Made by a program: the position numbers and the translations under genes. A stretch of 64,000 nucleotides of DNA from Halorubrum salinum (GTDB lineage Archaea > Halobacteriota > Halobacteria > Halobacteriales > Haloferacaceae). The notes below the pieces were generated by a model. That model made no database searches, was not told where the DNA came from, and saw nothing but the letters and a program-made list of their open reading frames with translations. Location: contig NZ_JANHDO010000001.1 in the NCBI RefSeq assembly GCF_024494575.1, forward strand, positions 744,001-808,000. The letters are read 5' to 3'. Position 1 is the first letter of the stretch, and every line of letters begins with the position of its first letter. This document shows, piece by piece, positions 1 to 8,334 of this stretch.

Positions 1-529
1 CGATGGGTTCGACGCCCTCGTCCGCGAGCACCTCGTCGAACTTCTCTAGCGTGGACTCGACGCCGGGACGGAGGTCGCTTCCCTCCTCCTGATCGAGGGC
101 GCGAAGCAGGTCGTTGCGGACCGGCGTGATCCGCTCGACGAGCGACTCGGAGGCGCGCTCGCGGATGTCCTCCTGCTTCTGTTTAGCGCGTTGCTTGTAG
201 TTGCTGAAGTCGGCGCGGACGCGCGCGAGCTTGCTCGTCAGCTCGTCTATCTCCTCCTCTTTTTCGAGCAGTTCCGCCCGGGTCTCCGCCAGCTCGTCCT
301 CCAGCGCGGCGACCTCTTCGGCGAGGTCCTCGTCGTGTTCGGCGACCGCGTCGGCGAGCGGGTCGCTATCGACTTCGTCCCCGTCTTCGCTCGGACCGCC
401 GGCCGTCGCAGCGGCCGTCCCGTTCGATCTCGCCGCGTCTCGCGACTCGTCGGTGGCGGCCGCGGACGCGTCGGCCTCGGCGTCGTCCGGGGACTCGACC
501 TCGACGTCGACGGCGTCGTCGTCGCTCAT
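1..529 (-). CDS. grpE: Nucleotide exchange factor GrpE (partial, 3' end outside window)
   Basis: GrpE is the nucleotide exchange factor that releases ADP from the cytosolic chaperone DnaK. The visible 176 residues start at the ATG complementary to 527-529. They show an acidic low-complexity leader (about residues 1-60), a long coiled coil rich in Glu and Leu (about 65-110), and the GrpE core signature with FSNYKQR followed by a helix ending in an ARG/LEU-rich stretch before the four-helix bundle. The gene runs off the left edge, so the C-terminal beta domain is not seen. In haloarchaea dnaK normally lies nearby, probably just outside the window. It is transcribed divergently from menD across a 94-bp gap. 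Confidence 0.88.
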   Translation of the reverse strand, partial: MSDDDAVDVEVESPDDAEADASAAATDESRDAARSNGTAAATAGGPSEDGDEVDSDPLADAVAEHDEDLAEEVAALEDELAETRAELLEKEEEIDELTSKLARVRADFSNYKQRAKQKQEDIRERASESLVERITPVRNDLLRALDQEEGSDLRPGVESTLEKFDEVLADEGVEPI

Positions 530-594
530 GTCCGATCGAAGTCGGTCGGCGGGCATAAGCGTTGCAGAACCGGACGGCGACGACTCGCCGGTGT

Positions 595-601
595 ATTTAG
601 G
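595..601 (+). promoter_or_regulatory. TATA-like box upstream of menD
   Basis: A tatttag element lies about 28 bases before the menD ATG at 624. This is the spacing expected for a haloarchaeal promoter with a leaderless or nearly leaderless transcript. Inferred from position and composition only. Confidence 0.4.
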
Positions 602-623
602 TCGCGACGCCGAAGTGGGCGTC

Positions 624-2537
624 ATGACCGCGCCGAACCGGAACACGCTGTGGGCTCGCGCCCTCGTGGACGAGCTCGTCGCCGCGGGCGTCGACGCCGT
701 CGTCGTCTCGCCCGGCAGTCGGTCGACCCCGCTGACGACCGCCGCTGCCCGCGCCGACGACCTCCACGTCTTCTCGCAGTTGGACGAACGCTCGGCCGCC
801 TACTTCGCTTTGGGTCGCGCCCGCCGGACTGGTGAGGTGACGCCGCTTATCTGCACCTCGGGCACGGCCGCCGCGAACTACCACCCGGCCGTGATGGAGG
901 CCGACAACGCCCGCGTCCCGCTGCTCGCGCTCACCGCCGACCGACCGCCCGAACTGCGCGACTCGGGCGCGAACCAGACGGCGGACCAGGAGAAGCTGTA
1001 CGGCGACGCCGTCCGGTACTACAAGGACCTGCCCGAGCCGGCGGCGGCAGACCGCGCGCTCCGCTCGCTCAGAACGACGGTCGCCCGCGCCGTCGCCGCC
1101 GCCGAGGGGACCGACGCCGGACCGGTCCACCTCAACGTCCCGTTCGCGAAGCCGCTGGAGCCGACGCCCGCCCCCGGCGACGTGCCCGACGACCTCGACC
1201 CCGTCGCCGCGTCGGGTCGCGAGGGCCCGTACGTCGACGTGACGCCCGGCGCGCCGGAGCCCGGCGACGACGAACTCCGTCGGCTCGCCCGCGACCTCGG
1301 AGACGCGGACCGCGGACTGATCGTCGCGGGGCCGGCCGACCCGCCCGGCCTCGACGCCGAGGCGGTGACGGCGCTGTCGCACGCGACCGGCTTTCCGATC
1401 GTGGCCGACCCGCTCTCCGGGGTCCGGTTCGGCGGGCACACGCGCGTCGCGCCCGTGATCGGGGCGTACGACGCGTACCTCTCCGAACCGCTCGCCGGTG
1501 ACGGGGGCTCGGCGGCCGCGAGCAGCTGGGACGACCCCGAACTCGTCGTGCGGCTCGGCGCGTCGCCCACCTCGAAGCGCCTCCGTAAGTACCTCGCTTC
1601 GACCGGTGCCGATCAGTATCAGGTCGATCCCGCCGGCCGGTGGCGCGAGTCCGAGTTCGCCGCGACGGACCTCGTGGTCGCCGAGCCGAATCGCCTCTGC
1701 GCGCGGCTCTCGCGGCTCGCGGGCGGTGGAGACCCCGCCCCGGGGTGGCGCGCGCAGTGGGAGGAAGCGGACCGCGCGGCGCGGGCGGTCCACGCCCGCG
1801 AGCGCGACACCGACCGCGCGGTGGACGATAGCGCGGTCGACGGCGAGGGCCGCGGGTCGCCCGACGGCACAGCCGAGGGAGTCGACGACGGCTCTCCAGC
1901 CTTCCACGAGGGCGACGTCCTGCGCGTCGTCGCGGACGGCCTCCCGGACCCGGCGACGCTTTTCGTCTCCAACTCGATGCCCGTGCGAGACCTCGACCGG
2001 TTCGTCGGCCCGTCGACGGCGAGCGTGACCGCCCTCGGAAACCGCGGCGTCTCCGGGATCGACGGGATCGTCTCGGCCGCGCTGGGGGCGGGATCCGCGA
2101 CGACGGACGACCTCACGCTCGTGGTCGGCGACATCGCGCTGTATCACGATTCGAACGGCCTCCTCGCGATCGATCGCTGCGACGTCGACGTGACGGTCGT
2201 GCTCGTCAACAACGACGGCGGCGGGATCTTCCACATGCTCCCGATCGAGTCGTTCGACCCGCCGTTCACGGGGCAGTTCAAGACGCCGCACGGGATGGGC
2301 TTCGAACCGATGGCCGACCTCCACGGGCTCTCGTACGCCCGGGTCGAAGCGCGGCCGGACGAACGCCCCGAGGGCGACTCCGAGCCGGTTGCCGAGGAAC
2401 TCTCCGCGGCGTACGCGGCGGCCCGCGACGCGGACGGATCGCACCTGATCGAGGTTCGCGTCGACGCCGAGGCGAGCCACCGGACCCGCGACCGGCTCGA
2501 AGCGGCCGTCGAGGGCGCGGTTCACGGCGGGGACTGA
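624..2537 (+). CDS. menD: 2-succinyl-5-enolpyruvyl-6-hydroxy-3-cyclohexene-1-carboxylate synthase MenD
   Basis: This is the ThDP-dependent enzyme that joins isochorismate and 2-oxoglutarate in menaquinone biosynthesis, the main haloarchaeal quinone route. The 637-residue protein has the N-terminal pyrimidine-binding domain with VSPGSRSTPL (about 28-37) and the LDERSAAYFALG motif. The C-terminal ThDP/Mg domain has GDIALYHDSNG (about 502) and NNDGGGIF (about 529). Length is slightly above bacterial MenD because of an acidic insert near residues 395-420. An in-frame ORF extends further upstream, but ATG 624 gives the family N terminus and lies the right distance from a TATA-like box. No other men genes are adjacent. 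Confidence 0.95.
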   Translation: MTAPNRNTLWARALVDELVAAGVDAVVVSPGSRSTPLTTAAARADDLHVFSQLDERSAAYFALGRARRTGEVTPLICTSGTAAANYHPAVMEADNARVPLLALTADRPPELRDSGANQTADQEKLYGDAVRYYKDLPEPAAADRALRSLRTTVARAVAAAEGTDAGPVHLNVPFAKPLEPTPAPGDVPDDLDPVAASGREGPYVDVTPGAPEPGDDELRRLARDLGDADRGLIVAGPADPPGLDAEAVTALSHATGFPIVADPLSGVRFGGHTRVAPVIGAYDAYLSEPLAGDGGSAAASSWDDPELVVRLGASPTSKRLRKYLASTGADQYQVDPAGRWRESEFAATDLVVAEPNRLCARLSRLAGGGDPAPGWRAQWEEADRAARAVHARERDTDRAVDDSAVDGEGRGSPDGTAEGVDDGSPAFHEGDVLRVVADGLPDPATLFVSNSMPVRDLDRFVGPSTASVTALGNRGVSGIDGIVSAALGAGSATTDDLTLVVGDIALYHDSNGLLAIDRCDVDVTVVLVNNDGGGIFHMLPIESFDPPFTGQFKTPHGMGFEPMADLHGLSYARVEARPDERPEGDSEPVAEELSAAYAAARDADGSHLIEVRVDAEASHRTRDRLEAAVEGAVHGGD

Positions 2538-2625
2538 CGACCGACCGCCCGGTCGGATCGACCGCTCGCCGCCTCGGACCGGCGTAGACGACGCGCATAA
2601 GTCGCGGCTCCGCCTAGAACGCGTC

Positions 2626-3378
2626 GTGCAGGTCGTCGGCTACGAGACGGGCGAGGGGCTCTACGTCGAAAGCGGCGGCGCGGTCGAACTCGTGTCTGCC
2701 GCCGCCGGCGAGGAACTCTCTTTCGGCCTCGGCGACCGCCGCTGCGCCGGGACGGTCCACGAGGGCGAACACATCGCCTGCGACGCCGACGACGCCCCCT
2801 ACTGTGAGGACCACGGCCACGTCTGGGTGTGCGCCCGCTGTACGGGAACGTGCCTCAAAGACGAGATGGACTGCCACGAGGAGCACGCGATGTACCTCGC
2901 GGCGTTCGCACCGGACGTGTTGAAAGTGGGAGTCACGCGGCTGTGGCGGCTGGAGACGCGACTTCGCGAGCAGGGCGCGGACCGGGCGGCCCACGTCCGG
3001 ACGTTCCCGGACGGCCGGGTCGCTCGCGAGGTCGAGGCCGAACTGGCGACGCGCGACGACCTCGTCGACAGGGTCCGCGTCCCGACGAAGGTCGACGGAC
3101 TCGGACGCGAGGTCGACGCGGCGGCGTGGGAGACACTGCTCGACGGCTTCGATCCCATCGAGCGGTTCGCGTTCGACTACGGGCTCGACCTCGACGAACG
3201 CCCGGTCGCCGAGACGATGGCGGCCGGCACGGTCCGCGGCTGGAAGGGCCGAGTGCTGGTGCTCGACCGCGGCGGCTCGACGTACGCGGTCGACGCGCGC
3301 GACCTCGTCGGCTACGAGCTCACCGAGGACGTGCCCTCCCGCGAGCTGCAGTCGAGCCTCGGCGCGTTCGGTCGGTGA
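2626..3378 (+). CDS. DUF2797 family protein
   Basis: The 250-residue protein belongs to the DUF2797 family of unknown function. It begins at a GTG preceded by a short spacer after menD. The central part is rich in Cys and His in paired arrangements: a CAGTVHEG.H.C segment, then CEDHGHVWVCARC and C..E.DCHEEH (about residues 40-90). These suggest a zinc-binding region. The following LKVGVTRLWRLETRLREQGA stretch is the hallmark of the family and resembles a GIY-YIG-like fold. It is followed 50 bp later by the helicase gene on the same strand, so co-transcription is possible. No reaction can be assigned. Confidence 0.82.
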   Translation: MQVVGYETGEGLYVESGGAVELVSAAAGEELSFGLGDRRCAGTVHEGEHIACDADDAPYCEDHGHVWVCARCTGTCLKDEMDCHEEHAMYLAAFAPDVLKVGVTRLWRLETRLREQGADRAAHVRTFPDGRVAREVEAELATRDDLVDRVRVPTKVDGLGREVDAAAWETLLDGFDPIERFAFDYGLDLDERPVAETMAAGTVRGWKGRVLVLDRGGSTYAVDARDLVGYELTEDVPSRELQSSLGAFGR

Positions 3379-3398
3379 CCGGCGACGGGAAACGAGGC

Positions 3399-3404
3399 TT
3401 TAAT
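3399..3404 (+). promoter_or_regulatory. TTTAAT box before the helicase
   Basis: A tttaat element sits about 30 bases ahead of GTG 3429, matching haloarchaeal TATA spacing for a leaderless transcript. It suggests the helicase can be transcribed independently of the DUF2797 gene. Confidence 0.35.
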
Positions 3405-3428
3405 TCCGCGAGCGCGTCAGGGAGAGCC

Positions 3429-5345
3429 GTGGACCCCGACCGGATCCCGACCGAGTTCCCCGCGCCGAGCTTCCGCGGCGCACAGCGACAGGCGCTCGCG
3501 GACATCCGCGACGCGTTCGCCGCCGGCAACGACGTCGTATTGGTCCGCGCGCCGACCGGCAGCGGCAAGTCGCTGCTCGCGCGCGCCATCATGGGCGCGG
3601 CCGACACCGTCGAGGAGACGGCGCCGAGCGAGGCGACCGGCGCGTACTACACCACGCCGCAGGTGTCGCAGATCGACGACGTCGAGGCCGACGACCTCCT
3701 CGACGACTTGGCGGTCATTCGGGGGAAATCGAACTACGACTGCATCCTCCCCGGCGAGCACGACACGCCGGTCAACCGCGCCCCCTGCGTCCGCCAGCGG
3801 GGGTTCGACTGCTCGGTGAAACACCGCTGTCCGTACTTCTCCGACCGCGCCATCGCCTCCGGGAACCGATACGCCGCGATGACGTTAGCCTACTTCATGC
3901 GAACCGCCGGTTCGGAGGTGTTCCGCAAGCGCGATGTCGTCGTGATCGACGAGGCCCACGGGCTCGCGGAGTGGGCGGAGATGTACGCGACGATCGACCT
4001 CTCGCCGGGGCGCGTCCCGGTGTGGGACGAGGTCGGCGTCCCCGACGTGGCGGCGGACGCCGGCCCCGAGGAAGACGCCCTCGACCGGACCGCGCGCTTC
4101 GTCGAATCGCTTCGCGACACCGCTAAGCGGGCGAAAGACGAGCTGACGGGGCGAGCGGAGCTCGACCGCGAAGAGGTCGCGCGCCGGGACCGGCTTCAAG
4201 AGCTCGAAAGCGAACTCGGCTGGTTCCTGGAGGACTACCGTGACCCGGAGTCGCCGACGACGTGGGTCGTCGACCAGCCGGACGGCGAGGGGTCGGCGAT
4301 AGCGATCAAGCCCCTCGATCCCGCGCGGTACCTCAGACACACCGTCTGGGACCGCGGGAACAGGTTCGCCCTGCTGTCCGCGACCATCCTCTCGAAGGAC
4401 GCGTTCTGTCGGGGCGTCGGCCTCGACCCCGCGAACGTCGCCCTCGTCGACGTCGAGCACACGTTTCCCCTCGAAAACCGGCCGCTCTACGACGTGACGC
4501 AGGGGTCGATGACCTACGAGCACCGCGACGAGACGGTGCCGAAGATCGCCCGCCTGATCGTGCGCCTGATGGCGAACCATCCCGACGAGAAGGGACTCGT
4601 CCACGCGCACTCGTACGACATCGCCGGGCGGCTCACAGAGCTGCTGGGCGAGTTCGGCGTCGCGGCGCGGGTGCGCCGGCACGGACGCGACGACCGCGAC
4701 GCGGAGCTTGCGGCGTGGCGGGCGAGCGATAAGCCGTCGGTGTTCGTCTCGGTGAAGATGGAGGAGGCGCTCGACCTCCGCGACGACCTGTGTCGGTGGC
4801 AGGTGGTGTGTAAAGCGCCCTACCGCAACACCAACGACTCGCGGGTCGCCCGCCGGCTGGCCGACGGGCAGTGGGCGTGGTACCACCGGACCGCGCTCCG
4901 GGCCGTGATACAGGCGTGCGGGCGCGTCGTGCGCGCGCCGGACGACCACGGTGTGACCTACCTCGCCGACGACTCCCTCCTAGATCTCTTCGACCGCGCC
5001 GAAACCGACACCCCGCCGTGGTTCCGCGACCAGATCGACGCGATGACGACCCCGTCGCTGCCCGAGTTCGATCCGGCGGCCGCCCTCGCCGGGATCGACG
5101 CCGAGCCGTCGGGGCCGTCCCGTGCGGGCCGGCGGCGCGGAGGGGGCGGCCGCCCGACGGACGCCGCCGCGAGCGGTCGGACTCGCGACGCGGGACGCGC
5201 CGGTGCGTCGAAGTCACGGTCGGAAAGCGGCGAGGGCGGCGACGCCGGAAGCGACGACGCTGGCGGAAGCGGTACGACTCGGTCGGAAACCGACGCCGAG
5301 CGCCGGCGGAATCACCCGCTCTCCGACGTCTGGGGCGACGGCTGA
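3429..5345 (+). CDS. XPD/DinG-like ATP-dependent DNA helicase
   Basis: Superfamily 2 helicase of the Rad3/XPD/DinG group, probably unwinding DNA 5'-3' in repair. The 638-residue protein starts at GTG 3429. It shows Walker A APTGSGKS (about 41-48), a cysteine-containing insert (about 104-140, four Cys, consistent with the 4Fe-4S domain of XPD), the Walker B box VIDEAHGLAEW (about 173), LLSATIL (motif III region) and the motif VI box QACGRVVRAP (about 495). The C-terminal 90 residues are Gly/Ser/Asp-rich and probably disordered. An upstream in-frame extension overlaps the preceding gene and is not credible. Confidence 0.88.
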   Translation: MDPDRIPTEFPAPSFRGAQRQALADIRDAFAAGNDVVLVRAPTGSGKSLLARAIMGAADTVEETAPSEATGAYYTTPQVSQIDDVEADDLLDDLAVIRGKSNYDCILPGEHDTPVNRAPCVRQRGFDCSVKHRCPYFSDRAIASGNRYAAMTLAYFMRTAGSEVFRKRDVVVIDEAHGLAEWAEMYATIDLSPGRVPVWDEVGVPDVAADAGPEEDALDRTARFVESLRDTAKRAKDELTGRAELDREEVARRDRLQELESELGWFLEDYRDPESPTTWVVDQPDGEGSAIAIKPLDPARYLRHTVWDRGNRFALLSATILSKDAFCRGVGLDPANVALVDVEHTFPLENRPLYDVTQGSMTYEHRDETVPKIARLIVRLMANHPDEKGLVHAHSYDIAGRLTELLGEFGVAARVRRHGRDDRDAELAAWRASDKPSVFVSVKMEEALDLRDDLCRWQVVCKAPYRNTNDSRVARRLADGQWAWYHRTALRAVIQACGRVVRAPDDHGVTYLADDSLLDLFDRAETDTPPWFRDQIDAMTTPSLPEFDPAAALAGIDAEPSGPSRAGRRRGGGGRPTDAAASGRTRDAGRAGASKSRSESGEGGDAGSDDAGGSGTTRSETDAERRRNHPLSDVWGDG

Positions 5346-5393
5346 CGCTGTCTCCCCCCGCTTCGATCGCCCGCATCTCGGGGGACGGACGTC

Positions 5394-5477
5394 TCAGAGC
5401 AGTGAGATGCCCCACGCGACCATCGAGCTCATCATGAGGAACGCGAAGAACAGCGCGATGAGCTGTTGTCTCTCCAT
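5394..5477 (-). CDS. 27-residue single-span membrane microprotein
   Basis: A short ORF on the minus strand (ATG at 5475-5477, TGA at 5394-5396) encodes about 27 residues. It starts MERQQLIALFF and continues as one hydrophobic helix rich in Met, Ala and Leu. It lies convergent to the helicase, between two recognisable genes, and no overlapping ORF explains the hydrophobic pattern. Similar tiny MxRxQLIAL membrane peptides are, to my recollection, annotated in many haloarchaea. Function unknown; the small size limits certainty. Confidence 0.55.
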   Translation of the reverse strand: MERQQLIALFFAFLMMSSMVAWGISLL

Positions 5478-5591
5478 ACGCTCCGATCCGTCGCAGACGC
5501 TGATAATTCCTGCGGGGTGGACCGGGGATCGCCCGCGGCGCGGACCGCTGAACGCCCGTGGTACGGTAGTGGTTATACCTCACGACACTGA

Positions 5592-5600
5592 TCGATCGTC
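5592..5600 (+). promoter_or_regulatory. AT-rich promoter of the UPF0175-like gene
   Basis: A run of alternating A/T (caatatatatcg) stands out from GC-rich surroundings about 30 bases before ATG 5631. It is the likely TATA box of the small gene that follows. Confidence 0.45.
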
Positions 5601-5678
5601 AATATATATCGTATAAGGTGTATCAGGACCATGAATGAAGTAGTAACCTTCATAATCCCTCATTCCCCTACTGGAGGT

Positions 5679-5870
5679 ATGGTCACACACGGGCTGTCGA
5701 GTGCGCTGACGCTGTACGGTTCGCGAACGCTGACACTCTCGCAGGCGGCCGCGCAGGCCGGTCTCAGCGAGCCGGAGTTCATCGACCAGCTAGAGCGCCG
5801 CGGCATCGACGTCCCCGACTCGGAGCGCGCCGCCGCACTCGGTGAGGAACCGTCGGTCCACGCGGACTGA
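5679..5870 (+). CDS. Small UPF0175-like helix-turn-helix protein
   Basis: A 63-residue protein contains the pattern LTLYGSRTLTLSQAAAQAGLSEPEF followed by a hydrophobic helix and RRGIDVP. This resembles UPF0175/antitoxin-type helix-turn-helix modules that choose a partner or operator. ATG 5679 is preferred because it matches the conserved part. An in-frame ATG at 5631 would add 16 residues and lies about 30 bases after an AT-rich box at 5592-5600, so a leaderless start there cannot be excluded. There is no adjacent toxin gene, so a regulatory role is only inferred. Confidence 0.6.
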   Translation: MVTHGLSSALTLYGSRTLTLSQAAAQAGLSEPEFIDQLERRGIDVPDSERAAALGEEPSVHAD

Positions 5871-5990
5871 TCGACAGTCCGTCTCTCTCCCCAGTCTCCT
5901 CGCCCTCCCCGCCCTCCCCAGTCTCTTCGCTCTCCTCGCTGCCGCGCAGATCGCCTCGATCAGTCGCGATGGCTACGGGACTGCGCCCGT

Positions 5991-7097
5991 CTACGCCTCG
6001 GGGACGAGGTGGACCGTCCCGCCGTGTTCGAACGCGAGGACGGTGTCCGCGTCGTCGTCGACGAACTCGGGATTCGGGACCGTCTTCGCTTCGTAGGTGG
6101 TCGGATCGAGCACTTGGATAGCGTTCTCGTCTTCGACGGTCACCACGGTCGTCTCCGCGGCGTCGTCTCGGGTCCCGAGCCGCGTCGCGTCGGGTGCCTC
6201 TGCGTCCTCGAACTCGGAGGTGTACGCCTTCCCGGTCGCGAGCCGGACGCCCTGGAGCCGGCCCGACACGCTCGTGACGAGCACGGGGCCGCCGCCGTCC
6301 TCGGGGTCGAGTATCTCCCCTTCGGCGTACCGCGGGAGGCGGACCGCGAACGTCACGCGGTACACTTCGTTGCCGTCGCCGTCCTCGGTAACGAGCGTGG
6401 GATACGACTCGAAGCTGCCGCCGAGCCGGTCCGTGATCCGCGTGGCGACGTTCTGGGCGAGCCGGTTCGACGAGAGCTTCACGTCGGGGCCGTCGTCGGT
6501 CTCTTTCACTTCGGTGATGAACGCTTCGCGGTCGCCGTCGGCCTCCTGTTTCGCGACGTACGACTCCGCGATCGTCAGCGCCTCCGCGCGCTCTTCCGGC
6601 GTCAGGTCGCGCTCGTCCGCGCGGATCTGGACGATCCCGGCGTAGTAGCCGCCGGCGATGCGTCCACAGCGGTCGCAGGTACCCCGAGATATCTTGACCG
6701 GAACGGTGACCTCCGCGGAGCGGAGCGTCCCGCGGACGACGCCCGAGAAGCGACAGTGCATACGGATGGCGTTCTCGTCGACTTGCTCGGGCTCGACGCC
6801 CCACTCCACCTCTTCGGCGTCGACGTGAACGCCGAGCCGTTCCGCGACCTCGTCGACGGCGACGTCGGTGTAATCGCGTGCTCCGACGTCTCGCCACGAC
6901 TCGCCGCGCCGGACCGCGCCGCACCCGGAACAGACGAGCACCTCGATCCGGTCCGGGGCGTCGACGAGGTCGAAGTCCTCGAAGTAGCAGTCATCACACA
7001 ACAGCGCGTCCCGTCCGCCCGGATCGCCCGGCAGCGGTTCGCGCCGCTCGGCGACCGCGTCACCGCAGCGCGGACAGAACTCCCGCGATTCGCTCAT
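5991..7097 (-). CDS. 60S ribosomal export protein NMD3 homologue
   Basis: Archaeal NMD3 family protein, 368 residues. In eukaryotes NMD3 binds the large ribosomal subunit; the archaeal role is thought to be in ribosome assembly or translation quality control. The N-terminal zinc-ribbon block has CPRCG (residues 8-12), CDDC, CSGC and later CDRCG, all visible in the translation. The remaining NMD3-like domain has alternating beta segments. The start at 7097 gives [12 protein letters not shown]; a longer in-frame extension overlaps the opposite-strand gene and is rejected. It is divergent from the PDCD5 gene. Confidence 0.9.
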   Translation of the reverse strand: MSESREFCPRCGDAVAERREPLPGDPGGRDALLCDDCYFEDFDLVDAPDRIEVLVCSGCGAVRRGESWRDVGARDYTDVAVDEVAERLGVHVDAEEVEWGVEPEQVDENAIRMHCRFSGVVRGTLRSAEVTVPVKISRGTCDRCGRIAGGYYAGIVQIRADERDLTPEERAEALTIAESYVAKQEADGDREAFITEVKETDDGPDVKLSSNRLAQNVATRITDRLGGSFESYPTLVTEDGDGNEVYRVTFAVRLPRYAEGEILDPEDGGGPVLVTSVSGRLQGVRLATGKAYTSEFEDAEAPDATRLGTRDDAAETTVVTVEDENAIQVLDPTTYEAKTVPNPEFVDDDADTVLAFEHGGTVHLVPEA

Positions 7098-7257
7098 TGC
7101 CGTGAGATACGTCGAGGAGCCGTTTAAGCGGCGCGGACCGGGGCCACCAAGCGGTGGCGAACGGACCGACGGCCACCGACCGCGTACCCCATCTTCCAGC
7201 GCCGCCGACGCCGATCCCTCCGAAATCGTTTTTCGCGCGGGCCGTGAACGGGCGAGT

Positions 7258-7611
7258 ATGAGCGAGAACCCCGACGACGAGCGGCTACAGGAACTTCGCG
7301 AGGAGAAGATGGAAGAGCTTCGCGAGCGGAAACAGCAGGGCGGAACGGACCCCGAAGCCCAGAAGGAGGCCCAAGAGCGCGCGGACGCACAACAGGAGGC
7401 GGTGCTCAAGCAGTACCTGACCGACGGTGCGCGCCAGCGACTCAACGCGGTCGAGATGTCCAAACCGGAGTTCGGCGAGAAGGTGAAACAGCAGGTCGCC
7501 GCGCTCGCACAGAGCGGCCGCATCCAGGGGCGCATCGACGAAGACCAGATGCGCGACCTCCTGAAGGAACTCCAGCCCGACCAGCAGAGCTTCGACATCC
7601 GGCGGCGATAG
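7258..7611 (+). CDS. DNA-binding protein of the PDCD5/TFAR19 family
   Basis: The 117-residue protein is almost entirely charged helices: [20 protein letters not shown] (about 8-27) then a compact C-terminal three-helix core ending [10 protein letters not shown]. This is the PDCD5 family, in archaea a small double-stranded DNA-binding protein of unclear role. Family length is 110-125 residues, so it is complete. ATG 7258 follows an AT-rich stretch at 7227-7234 that can serve as promoter. Its TAG is immediately followed by the ATG of the PP-loop gene, indicating one transcript. Confidence 0.9.
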   Translation: MSENPDDERLQELREEKMEELRERKQQGGTDPEAQKEAQERADAQQEAVLKQYLTDGARQRLNAVEMSKPEFGEKVKQQVAALAQSGRIQGRIDEDQMRDLLKELQPDQQSFDIRRR

Positions 7612-8205
7612 ATGGAACTCGCGCTGCTGTACAGCGGGGGGAAAGACTCGTCGCTCGCCGCCCATCTGCTCGACCGATTCTACGACGTGCGGTGTGTCAC
7701 CGGTAGCTTCGGGCTCACCGACGACTGGGAACACGCCGAGCGCGCGGCCGCGGAGCTCGGCTATCCGTTCGAGCGGGTCGACCTCGACGACGAGGTGGCC
7801 GCGGCGGCCGCAGAACGGATGATAGCGGACGGGTATCCCCGCAACGGAATCCAGCGCGTGCACGAACACGCGCTGGAGGTGGTCGCGACCCGAGACGTCG
7901 ACGCCGTCGCCGACGGAACGCGCCGGGACGACCGCGTGCCGACGGTCTCGCGCGCGCAGGCGCAGAGCTTGGAGGACCGCCACGGCGTCGACTACATCTC
8001 ACCGCTGTCCGGGTTCGGCCGTCACGCCGTCGACCGCCTCGTCGAGGCGACCTTCGACGTCCAGCAGGGACCGAGCGAGGAGGTTCCCAAGGCCGACTAC
8101 GAGGACGAACTCCGGACGCTCATCGCCGACGAGCACGGAGAGCAGACGGTCGACGAGGTGTTCCCGGACCACGACCAGACCTACGTGCACGGCCGGAACG
8201 GGTGA
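7612..8205 (+). CDS. PP-loop ATP-pyrophosphatase family protein (alpha hydrolase)
   Basis: The 197-residue protein opens with LALLYSGGKDSSLAA, the PP-loop motif (residues 8-13) that binds ATP and yields AMP plus pyrophosphate in adenine nucleotide alpha hydrolases. It ends with an acidic tail. The family includes tRNA- and cofactor-modifying enzymes, but the substrate here is not evident. It starts directly after the PDCD5 stop codon with no spacer, so translation is likely coupled. Confidence 0.85.
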   Translation: MELALLYSGGKDSSLAAHLLDRFYDVRCVTGSFGLTDDWEHAERAAAELGYPFERVDLDDEVAAAAAERMIADGYPRNGIQRVHEHALEVVATRDVDAVADGTRRDDRVPTVSRAQAQSLEDRHGVDYISPLSGFGRHAVDRLVEATFDVQQGPSEEVPKADYEDELRTLIADEHGEQTVDEVFPDHDQTYVHGRNG

Positions 8206-8315
8206 TGCTGTGACGGCGGCAGCGAGTACGCTCCTGTAACCGTCCGTCTCAGCGGCTGTGATGACCTCTGCTCACTACCGCTGTGTGACACGACCGCCGG
8301 TAGCGTTTTGTCTTG

Positions 8316-8329
8316 GTGATATGTATCAC
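8316..8329. promoter_or_regulatory. Palindromic operator-like site before the CoA-transferase gene
   Basis: GTGATA-TG-TATCAC has perfect six-base arms and a two-base centre and ends five bases before ATG 8335. This position would block initiation when bound, so a dedicated repressor is plausible. No regulator gene is adjacent. Confidence 0.45.
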
Positions 8330-8334
8330 ACCAC

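Noticed and set aside
597-2525. Long minus-strand ORF of 642 codons opposite menD
   Set aside because: Arg-rich composition without domains; it is the typical antisense open frame of a GC-rich gene.
4822-4835. Near match (12/14) to the provirus 14-base word inside the helicase gene
   Set aside because: It is a single host occurrence at a level expected by chance in GC-rich coding DNA; not treated as a functional copy.
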